Assembly: GCF_010747415.1 (NCBI RefSeq)
Contig: NZ_JAAGNZ010000001.1
Location: 3,782,001-3,846,000, forward strand
DNA length: 64,000 nucleotides
Direction of reading: 5' to 3'
Origin: Spirosoma agri
GTDB taxonomy: Bacteria > Bacteroidota > Bacteroidia > Cytophagales > Spirosomataceae
Below the pieces are notes generated by a model. The model was not told where the DNA came from. It saw nothing but the letters and a program-made list of their open reading frames with translations, and did not search any database. The translations under genes and the position numbers were made by a program. Positions 54,401-60,622 of this stretch are shown here, in pieces (within the stretch, counting starts at the first letter, position 1; each line of letters starts with the position of its first letter).

Positions 54401-56101
54401 ATCAAAATGGCGCAGGGTGCCAAACCCGGCGAAGGTGGTCAGTTACCCGGCTTCAAAGTAGACGACTGGATCGGTCGCACGCGTCACTCAACCCCTGGCG
54501 TTGGCCTGATTTCGCCCCCTCCTCACCACGACATTTATTCGATCGAGGATTTGGCGCAGTTGATTTCTGATCTTAAAAACGCCAACCGTGCCGCTCGTAT
54601 CAGTGTTAAACTGGTATCGGAAGCCGGTGTAGGAACCATTGCGGCTGGTGTTGCCAAAGCCCACGCTGACCACATCCTGATTTCGGGACACGATGGCGGT
54701 ACGGGTGCATCTCCCCTATCGTCGATCCGTCACGCGGGTCTGCCGTGGGAGTTGGGCTTAGCCGAAGCGCATCAGACGTTGGTTCGCAACAAACTACGTG
54801 GCCGGGTAACGGTACAGACCGACGGGCAAATGCGTACGGGTCGCGATCTGGCCATTGCGGCACTGCTCGGTGCTGAGGAATTCGGCGTTGCTACCGCTGC
54901 GCTGGTGGCTACAGGCTGTATCATGATGCGGAAGTGTCATTTGAACACCTGCCCCGTTGGTGTGGCTACGCAAAATAAAGAACTTCGCGCGCTCTTTACG
55001 GGCAAGCCGGAGCATGTAGTGAACATGTTCACCTTCCTGGCGATGGAACTTCGTGAGATCATGGCTGACCTTGGTTTCCGCACCATCAACGAAATGGTTG
55101 GCCAGGCGCAGATGCTCGAACTCCGCGACGATTTGCCACACTGGAAATACAGAAACGTCAATCTTGATGCGCTGCTGTACAAAGAACCAACGAACCTCGA
55201 CGTTGCGCTGTACAAGCAGGAAGAGCAGAATCACTACCTGGACGACGTTCTCGACCGGAAACTGATCGACGTGGCCCAACCAGCCCTTGATTCTGGAGAA
55301 TCGGTGTACGCCGAGTTTACGGTGCAGAACATCGACCGGAGTATTGGGACCATGTTGTCGAACGAAATCTCGAAAGTCTACGGTGGACTAGGTCTGCCCG
55401 AAAGCACCATCCACGTTAAATTACGGGGTACGGCTGGTCAGAGCTTTGGGGCATTCGGCACGAGCGGTATTAAACTCGAACTGGAAGGTGACGCCAATGA
55501 CTATTTCGGAAAAGGTCTCTGCGGCTCGCAGTTGATTGTGTATCCGGACCGGGCCGCTCAGTTTAAACCCGAAGAAAACAGCATCGTTGGCAACGTGTCG
55601 TTCTATGGTGCCACATCGGGTGAAGCGTTTATCCGGGGTATGGCCGGCGAGCGGTTCTGCGTTCGTAACTCCGGCGCGAAAGTGGTCGTCGAAGGTATTG
55701 GTGATCACGGTCTGGAATATATGACTGGCGGCCTTGCCATCATCCTCGGCCAGACGGGACGCAACTTTGCGGCTGGCATGTCGGGCGGGGTGGCTTACGT
55801 GTACGATCAGGACGGAACCTTCGCGTCGAAAGTAAACCCGGAAATGGTCAGTCTCGAACCGTTGAATGACGAAGATCAGGGGATCGTTCGGGAATACATC
55901 GACAAGCATTTCCAATACACTACTAGTAATGTTGCCCTGGCCCTGATTCAGGACTGGGACCAGCAGATTGGTCGGTTTGTCAAGGTGATGCCGGGTGATT
56001 TCCGCGCTGCACTCGCCGGACGAGGCATCTCGCTGGCGGATCAGATTCGAGACAAAAGCATTGTTTATCAGGACATTGTAGTGGACGTGACGCAGGGCTA
56101 A
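51431..56101 (+). CDS. gltB: Glutamate synthase (NADPH), large subunit
   Basis: A 1556-residue enzyme of usual length. Catalytic Cys53 in HDNCGIGF would become the N-terminus after removal of a 52-residue leader, which is long and contains Ser/Pro/Glu repeats. Then come the class II amidotransferase domain, the central domain, the FMN-binding synthase domain (SGEGGEDELRY...GAKPGEGGQLPG...SGHDGGTGASPLSSI), the [3Fe-4S] cysteines in ATGCIMMRKCHLNTCPVG and the C-terminal GXGXG beta-helix. It transfers the amide of glutamine to 2-oxoglutarate, yielding two glutamates. It forms an operon with gltD, 15 bp downstream. Confidence 0.96.
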   Translation: MSDQVDQLTDCQQQALQTPSTQGLFAGQSSPEPSSSEPSSPGLYRPEFEHDNCGIGFVAHIKGRKSHRIVSDALQMLRRMEHRGAVGAEANSGDGAGLLIQIPHEFFLDETRKLGVHLPPALEYGVGMVYFPKDVWLREECRAILNRNMKKLGLELLCYRVVPVNNSDLGNGSRSAEPQMEQVFIKRPVDITNADDFERKLYILRNYSTRIINETVAGVDHFYFSSLSCRTITYKGQLTTLQLEPYFPDLQQEEVVSALGVVHSRFSTNTFPSWKLAQPFRYIAHNGEINTVRGNVNWMKAAEGLLETAKFTKDEMDMLLPICDPKQSDSANLDNAIELLVMSGRSLPHVMMMLVPEAWDGNEHMDPIRKAFYEYHAALIEPWDGPASISFTDGRIVGATLDRNGLRPSRFWVTNDDIVIMASEVGVLDIDPAKVVSKGRLQPGKMFLVDMEQGRIVADEEIKAQISTRKPYQDWLDANKIRISDLEAPIRAYRNYDPAKLMQMQQAFGFTSEDLRMILAPMVETGKEALGSMGIDIPLAILSEQSQHMSHYFKQLFAQVTNPPIDSIRERSIMSLISFVGATYNLLSESPEHCRQVELEQPVLTTQEFDKLRFIDKPKFQAKTINCLFTADGDGKSLERALDRICRYAEDAIQDGYSILVLSDRAIDSSHAPIPSLLSTSAIHHHLIRQGLRGKVGIVVEAGDVWETHHVATLIGYGASGVNPYMAFETIANMQEKGLLQVDYDLDKLYKNYVKAVNGELLKIFSKMGISTLQSYQGAMIFECLGLNQDVVSRYFTGTISRIGGMGLNEIAREILVRHCIAFPDTRVLAPRLEVGGIYQWKQRGEKHIFNPDTIHLLQQSTQKNDYALFKKYSKLINDQTQKAITLRGLLKFKKGAAIPLDEVEPIESIFKRFATGAMSFGSISWEAHTTLAIAMNRIGGKSNSGEGGEDELRYKPLQNGDSMNSGIKQVASGRFGVTSNYLTNAKELQIKMAQGAKPGEGGQLPGFKVDDWIGRTRHSTPGVGLISPPPHHDIYSIEDLAQLISDLKNANRAARISVKLVSEAGVGTIAAGVAKAHADHILISGHDGGTGASPLSSIRHAGLPWELGLAEAHQTLVRNKLRGRVTVQTDGQMRTGRDLAIAALLGAEEFGVATAALVATGCIMMRKCHLNTCPVGVATQNKELRALFTGKPEHVVNMFTFLAMELREIMADLGFRTINEMVGQAQMLELRDDLPHWKYRNVNLDALLYKEPTNLDVALYKQEEQNHYLDDVLDRKLIDVAQPALDSGESVYAEFTVQNIDRSIGTMLSNEISKVYGGLGLPESTIHVKLRGTAGQSFGAFGTSGIKLELEGDANDYFGKGLCGSQLIVYPDRAAQFKPEENSIVGNVSFYGATSGEAFIRGMAGERFCVRNSGAKVVVEGIGDHGLEYMTGGLAIILGQTGRNFAAGMSGGVAYVYDQDGTFASKVNPEMVSLEPLNDEDQGIVREYIDKHFQYTTSNVALALIQDWDQQIGRFVKVMPGDFRAALAGRGISLADQIRDKSIVYQDIVVDVTQG
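51515..51555 (+). repeat. 15-bp tandem repeat inside the gltB leader peptide
   Basis: Units TCCAGTCCGGAACCA, TCCAGTTCGGAACCA and a partial third TCCAGTCCGGG. They encode Ser-Ser-(Pro/Ser)-Glu-Pro units in the part removed before Cys53. Confidence 0.8.
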
Positions 56102-56116
56102 GCACTGCATAGTATT

Positions 56117-57607
56117 ATGGGAAAACCTACCGGATTTTTAGAATTCGCGCGCGAACTGCCTAAGAAGCGCGAACCACAACAGCGGATTCACGACTATAAG
56201 GAAATTGAAATGCCCTTTTCGGGCGATGACTCCCAGCGGCAGGCCGCTCGCTGTATGGACTGTGGAACGCCATTCTGTCACAGCGGTTGCCCGCTTGGCA
56301 ACATCATTCCAGAGTTCAACGATGCTGTCTATGAACAGAACTGGGCCTATGCCTACGAGATTCTAAGCTCGACCAATAATTTTCCCGAATTTACGGGGCG
56401 TATCTGTCCGGCTCCCTGCGAAGCTTCGTGCGTGTTGGGGATCAACAAGCCCCCCGTTGCGATCGAGTTTATCGAGAAATCGATTGCCGAGATTGCCTTT
56501 GAGCGTGGTTACGTCACCCCGAAAGCCCCTAAGGTGCGGACGGGTAAGCGAGTAGCGGTCATTGGTTCCGGACCCGCTGGTCTGGCGGCTGCTTCGCAAC
56601 TGAATAAGGCCGGTCATACGGTGACGGTGTTTGAACGGGCCGATCAGATCGGTGGGCTACTACGTTACGGTATTCCGGACTTCAAGCTCGAAAAATGGAC
56701 GATCGACCGGCGGCTGGCGGTTATGGAAGCCGAAGGCGTAACGTTCAAAACGGGTGTTAATGTCGGCGTCGATCTGAAAGCGCATGACCTACTGGACCAG
56801 TTTGACCTGATCATGCTTACTGGCGGCTCTACCGTTCCGCGCGATTTGTCCATTACAGGTCGCGACCTGAAAGGAGTTTACCCGGCGATGGAGTTCCTGA
56901 GTCAGCAGAATAAACGAAACGCAAACCGGCCCGTACATGTCGATCATCAGGGCGTTCCTTATGCCGATAGCGAGCTTTGGGCAACGGATAAAAACGTCGT
57001 TGTTATTGGTGGTGGCGATACCGGTTCCGACTGCGTTGGTACGTCGAACCGGCACGGTGCCGCCAGCATCACGCAAATTGAACTGATGCCACAGCCGCCG
57101 AAAGATCGTGCCACCAGTACCCCCTGGCCCAACTGGCCGATGATGCTCCGCACCAGTACCTCGCACGAGGAAGGCTGCGAACGTTATTGGTCGATCAACA
57201 CCAAAGCGTTCATTGGGGACGACAACGGCAATCTGAAGGCGATGCGTATCGTTGATCTGGAATGGAAAAACGAGAATGGTCGGATGCAGATGGTTGAAGT
57301 ACCCAATTCAGAGCGCGACATCCCATGCGAACTGGCGTTGCTGGCCGCTGGGTTTCTGCACCCGCAACACAACGGTCTGTTGGATGAACTGGGTGTTGAA
57401 TACGACGAACGGGGTAACGTACGGGCATCGAATTACCAGGTAACGACCAATCCAAAAGTATTTACGGCTGGCGATATGCGCCGGGGGCAGTCACTGGTTG
57501 TCTGGGCCATCTCCGAAGGTCGTGAAGCAGCCCGCGCTGCCGACGTTTACCTCATGGGCGAAACGCTCCTCGAAGGCAAAGCAGTGTCGATGCTGGCCGA
57601 AGTATAG
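56117..57607 (+). CDS. gltD: Glutamate synthase (NADPH), small subunit
   Basis: A 496-residue flavoprotein. The N-terminal iron-sulfur cysteines (ARCMDCGTPFCHSGCPLGN...CPAPCEASCVLG), FAD site VIGSGPAGLAAASQL and NADPH site VVIGGGDTGSDCVG are all present. It feeds electrons from NADPH to the large subunit. It starts 15 bp after gltB and ends just before a strong hairpin. Confidence 0.96.
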   Translation: MGKPTGFLEFARELPKKREPQQRIHDYKEIEMPFSGDDSQRQAARCMDCGTPFCHSGCPLGNIIPEFNDAVYEQNWAYAYEILSSTNNFPEFTGRICPAPCEASCVLGINKPPVAIEFIEKSIAEIAFERGYVTPKAPKVRTGKRVAVIGSGPAGLAAASQLNKAGHTVTVFERADQIGGLLRYGIPDFKLEKWTIDRRLAVMEAEGVTFKTGVNVGVDLKAHDLLDQFDLIMLTGGSTVPRDLSITGRDLKGVYPAMEFLSQQNKRNANRPVHVDHQGVPYADSELWATDKNVVVIGGGDTGSDCVGTSNRHGAASITQIELMPQPPKDRATSTPWPNWPMMLRTSTSHEEGCERYWSINTKAFIGDDNGNLKAMRIVDLEWKNENGRMQMVEVPNSERDIPCELALLAAGFLHPQHNGLLDELGVEYDERGNVRASNYQVTTNPKVFTAGDMRRGQSLVVWAISEGREAARAADVYLMGETLLEGKAVSMLAEV

Positions 57608-57633
57608 ACGGCCGCAATTCGCGTTTAAAAATT

Positions 57634-57679
57634 ATAGTTAAAAAGCCGCTGGTAGATCTACCAGCGGCTTTTTAACTAT
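57634..57679. terminator. 46-bp perfect palindrome acting as bidirectional terminator
   Basis: Two 23-bp arms without a spacer, centred at 57656/57657 (core GCCGCTGGTAGA / TCTACCAGCGGC, with AAAAA before and TTTTT after). It separates the convergent gltD and RidA genes. Its right arm contains the RidA stop codon. Confidence 0.9.
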
Positions 57680-58122
57680 TTCTCCGCGATCACTTCGATT
57701 TCAACCAATACCTTGTCCTGAACGATTTGGGGAATGCTTTTTACTTCGGCAATACCGGGCATACCTTGCGTAAAATACGCTGCGCTGGCGCTTGTTACCT
57801 CTTGCGTAAGTGCCGAATTGACCTGAGCATCCTGGCCTTTAACATGGTAAGTCACTTGTTTCACATCTCGAAGTGTCAGACCGACAGCGCCAAGTGCCGT
57901 TTTCAGATTTTCGAACACCTGCTGCGTCTGCGCCGTTAAATCACCGGCACCGACAAGCTCACCATTTGCGTTAAAAGGACGTTGATTGCTTATATATACC
58001 TGCCGATTCCCCACACCTGTTTCTACTCGATACAGGTAGCCGGTAGGGTATGTCGAGGACGTTTGTGCCTGGGCAAACGAGGCAATCAGCAGCACTGGCA
58101 GTACAGTCAGGAAAAATCTCAT
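57676..58122 (-). CDS. Exported RidA-family protein without the deaminase arginine
   Basis: A 148-residue protein with signal peptide MRFFLTVLPVLLIASFAQAQ and a complete RidA (YjgF/UK114) fold: VYISNQRPFNANGELVG...DLTAQTQQVFENLKTALGAVGLTLRDVKQVTYHV...VLVEIEVIAEK. In active imine deaminases a conserved Arg follows Pro (P-x-R) and binds the substrate carboxylate. Here that place reads MPGIAEV, with Ile. Family members without this Arg (Rid4-7 classes) do not show the usual deaminase activity. A periplasmic place is also unlike the cytosolic RidA. The role is unknown. Confidence 0.82.
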   Translation of the reverse strand: MRFFLTVLPVLLIASFAQAQTSSTYPTGYLYRVETGVGNRQVYISNQRPFNANGELVGAGDLTAQTQQVFENLKTALGAVGLTLRDVKQVTYHVKGQDAQVNSALTQEVTSASAAYFTQGMPGIAEVKSIPQIVQDKVLVEIEVIAEK

Positions 58123-58137
58123 GTCTATATCATTTGT

Positions 58138-58848
58138 TTAAAGCGTAACGGGTTCCTCTTTCTCGTCAAAGAACAGGTAATTCAGAAAGTCGCAGTAGGG
58201 TTTGATCAGTCCGCAACCTCGTACAATTTCGTCGGCGAAGGTTGGCTTCAACACCTCTTTATCCGTGTAGCGATGGATAAAGAACAACTCCTTTCGACGC
58301 AATAACTCACTTTCGGCATGGTCAGCGGAGTACCCCTTCGGCATGACTTTCAGGCTTTCGCCACTGATTTCCGGGAAATACGCCTTAAAGGCATCGGCTT
58401 CTATGATCTCCTTTAGTTCATCAACGTTATAGTCAATTTCCTGCCGGAATTTAGCCAGGTTAGTGGGTGTCGGTTGCCACATGCCAGCTCCCAGAAAGGA
58501 CTGGTTCCCCGGCTGAATCTGCACGTAATAATCAATCCGGCCCGAGTGCCGCCCGCCGGGTCCAACAGCAAAGGCCAGATTGGATTTGTAAGGAGCCTTG
58601 TCTTTCGAAAAACGAATATCGCGGTTGATCCGGAAAATGCAATCTTTCACAGCCGTATTGGCCAGTGGTTCGAAGGGGCTCAGACCAGCCAATACACGCT
58701 CGACGACGCCACAAAGTTCATTTTTAGCCGCATCATACCGAGGTCGGTTGGCCTGAAACCAGTCGCGGTGATTGTTTTCGACGAGATCGCGCAGGAAATC
58801 GAGCGTTTGCCGGGTAAAGACAGTGTTTGAAGGTGATTTTGTTGTCAT
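58138..58848 (-). CDS. DUF2461 protein
   Basis: A 236-residue cytosolic protein with the family marks FLRDLVENNHRDWFQANRPRYDAAK, IFRINRDIRFSKDKAPYKSNLAF, the YYVQIQPGNQSFLGAGMWQP segment and LKVMPKGYS. Function is not known for the family, although it is widespread. The start codon is 8 bp downstream of a TATCTTTG promoter element, so its mRNA may be leaderless. Confidence 0.9.
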   Translation of the reverse strand: MTTKSPSNTVFTRQTLDFLRDLVENNHRDWFQANRPRYDAAKNELCGVVERVLAGLSPFEPLANTAVKDCIFRINRDIRFSKDKAPYKSNLAFAVGPGGRHSGRIDYYVQIQPGNQSFLGAGMWQPTPTNLAKFRQEIDYNVDELKEIIEADAFKAYFPEISGESLKVMPKGYSADHAESELLRRKELFFIHRYTDKEVLKPTFADEIVRGCGLIKPYCDFLNYLFFDEKEEPVTL

Positions 58849-58855
58849 AACTAAC

Positions 58856-58863
58856 CAAAGATA
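58856..58863 (-). promoter_or_regulatory. Bacteroidota -7 element (TATCTTTG) directly before the DUF2461 start
   Basis: An exact TAnnTTTG match on the minus strand. Only seven bases lie between it and the ATG at 58848, so transcription would begin at or next to the start codon. Confidence 0.5.
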
Positions 58864-59026
58864 GACAATTACGTCTGTAAGTCAGTCGCGGAGTCAATCA
58901 GTTTCTGGTTAAAAACTGCGGTAAGCAGCCTGGTCGGCAATTAGTTCCAGGTGCTCGTTTATGCATGAATACATGAACAAAATACGTGCCAGGCAGTTTG
59001 GCTTTTATAACTCAACAAGAAAAGTC

Positions 59027-59215
59027 ATGGCTGATAAAACGCTTGAAAAAGTCGAAGAAGAATACAAGGATCAACGGGTAACGGGCAACCAGGATAACGG
59101 CACGCAGCACGGTCAGAAAGGCAGTTCGACCTCGCACAAGAGCGCGAAGCATTCAAAAGGAGGCAGCAGTGCAGGCCACGCCAGCGGTGGCAGCAAAGGC
59201 GGGCACTCGAATTAA
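59027..59215 (+). CDS. Small Gly/Ser/Lys/His-rich protein
   Basis: 62 residues from the ATG at 59027. Upstream in-frame starts at 58961 and 58973 add a stretch unlike the rest. The first 20 residues are charged and likely helical (ADKTLEKVEEEYKDQRVTG). The rest is low-complexity, rich in Gly, Ser, His and Lys (KGSSTSHKSAKHSKGGSSAGHASGG). Composition suggests a disordered, basic, possibly DNA- or metal-contacting protein, and no family was recognised. A 16-bp terminator follows directly, which supports a real gene. Confidence 0.7.
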   Translation: MADKTLEKVEEEYKDQRVTGNQDNGTQHGQKGSSTSHKSAKHSKGGSSAGHASGGSKGGHSN

Positions 59216-59222
59216 GATTAAC

Positions 59223-59262
59223 CAGCACAGAGCCCGATGCCAGTGAATCGGGCTCTGTGCTG
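59223..59262. terminator. Hairpin between convergent genes
   Basis: A perfect 16-bp stem CAGCACAGAGCCCGAT / ATCGGGCTCTGTGCTG with an 8-nt loop, between the small protein gene and the radical SAM gene. A strong U tract is missing on both sides. Confidence 0.75.
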
Positions 59263-59263
59263 A

Positions 59264-60301
59264 TTAGAAGATATAGCGAATCTCACACCAGGGAATTTCT
59301 TCCTGTACCAGTCGTTCAAACACCATAATCATCTTGCTCTTCAACTGATGGTTGTAGCGGATATTCCAACCGCCAAACTGACTGACCTTACTCTCCTGCA
59401 ACTCAGGCACCCATAGTAACTCTTCTGCTTTTGGATTGATCGCCAGATTAGCCTGATGCTGTCCCTGGTTGTGCGTCAGAAAGATGATCTCCGCTTTCAG
59501 TTGCGTCTTCACTTCGGGACGCAAAGCGCTATCCAGTTGCTGGAACAACTCTCGGTAGTCCGTACGCCATTGTTTACCACCGTAGACGATCACCGGGGCA
59601 AAGTTGACGTGTACTTCATAACCCGCATCGTAGAACTCATTGATAGCGGCAATACGTTTGTCAATACTGTCCGTCCGAACGTCCACCAGTTTACTTACGT
59701 GGGCCGGCATCAGGCTAAAGCGAATGCGTACTTTCCGTTTTGGGTCAACATCAAGCATAGACCGGTTGACGAACTTTGTGGCAAAGGTTGCCTTCGCACG
59801 AGGGTGATCGCGGTAGAATTCCAACACCTGCCGAATGCCGCTGGATAGGTCATAATCGACAGAAATATCGGAGTTACAACCGATGTCGTAGGTATAAAAA
59901 TCGGGGTCTGTCTGATTGGCAACCCGAGGCCACGCCTGACTCATGACGTGCTTATCCACCGATTCAACGATCTCTTCGACGTTGGTGAATAGCGTAATCG
60001 GGTTGACGTTTTTGTGCCGGTCAACGTAGCAATACGCACAGCCGCCGAAACAACCGTTGGCAAGGCTCGGCGCGATATAGTCCGAACTGCGACCGCTCCA
60101 TTTGATAGCCTGCGTCTTGAGTTTCCCTAGTACCAGCACATCCGATTTGACCTTAAAGTGGTTCATACCCAACTCGGGCAGGCGGTTGTGCTGTTTTACT
60201 TCAAGTGTCTCTGCATCAGGAAATTGAGCCACCACTGCTTCGCCCCGTTCATTGAGTGCATCCGCCGTATACAGGATAATGTTGGGCTTGAAATCAGGCA
60301 T
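59264..60301 (-). CDS. SPL-like radical SAM protein
   Basis: A 345-residue protein of the spore photoproduct lyase-like family. Its iron-sulfur cluster motif CFGGCAYC gives Cys84, Cys88 and Cys91 (CxxxCxxC), followed by DRHKNVNP. Conserved later segments are YDIGCNSDISVDYDLS, KATFATKFVNR and RIRFSLMP...RTDSIDKRIAAINEFYDAGYEVHVNFAPVI. True SPL repairs thymine photodimers in germinating spores. Cytophagales form no spores, so it may repair other DNA lesions or act on another substrate. The sequence cannot decide. Confidence 0.82.
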   Translation of the reverse strand: MPDFKPNIILYTADALNERGEAVVAQFPDAETLEVKQHNRLPELGMNHFKVKSDVLVLGKLKTQAIKWSGRSSDYIAPSLANGCFGGCAYCYVDRHKNVNPITLFTNVEEIVESVDKHVMSQAWPRVANQTDPDFYTYDIGCNSDISVDYDLSSGIRQVLEFYRDHPRAKATFATKFVNRSMLDVDPKRKVRIRFSLMPAHVSKLVDVRTDSIDKRIAAINEFYDAGYEVHVNFAPVIVYGGKQWRTDYRELFQQLDSALRPEVKTQLKAEIIFLTHNQGQHQANLAINPKAEELLWVPELQESKVSQFGGWNIRYNHQLKSKMIMVFERLVQEEIPWCEIRYIF

Positions 60302-60490
60302 GAATTAGTCGTTGAGTCTAGTAGTATAACAACGATTTTACCTACTGGATAGTTCGATTAAATTTCCGCACAAATCACTGACATACAGTACATTAATCAA
60401 CAGTCGGTGGCAATTGTAGTGTAAATAGAGCCAATGTATTCAATGCCATAGGCACTGGAGGAAAGGCGAGATTGTACGGAGTTCGGTATT

Positions 60491-60537
60491 CGACAATTCG
60501 TACGCCGTATCTTGGAGATACGGCGTATGAATTGTCG
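60491..60537. repeat. 21-bp inverted repeat
   Basis: Arms 60491-60511 and 60517-60537 (core TACGCCGTATC / GATACGGCGTA) with one mismatch that becomes a G-U pair in one RNA strand and a 5-nt loop. It has no U tract, so it is either an intergenic repeat element or a structured RNA element. Confidence 0.7.
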
Positions 60538-60562
60538 AGCAGCACGCACCATTCTGCTAAAA

Positions 60563-60604
60563 ACAGCAAAGGGAGCCAATTCGTAAATCGGCTCCCTTTG
60601 CTGT
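60563..60604 (-). terminator. Terminator of the RND pump gene
   Basis: A perfect 15-bp stem ACAGCAAAGGGAGCC / GGCTCCCTTTGCTGT. On the minus strand it is followed by TTTT, just beyond the pump stop codon. Confidence 0.85.
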
Positions 60605-60622
60605 CAACAGATTAAACTACTA

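Larger units (their letters stand above)
60302..60622. other. Intergenic region with two hairpins
   Basis: 321 bp between the radical SAM gene start and the RND pump end. It holds a 21-bp hairpin at 60491-60537 and the RND terminator at 60563-60604. Apart from these, no feature was recognised. Confidence 0.6.
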
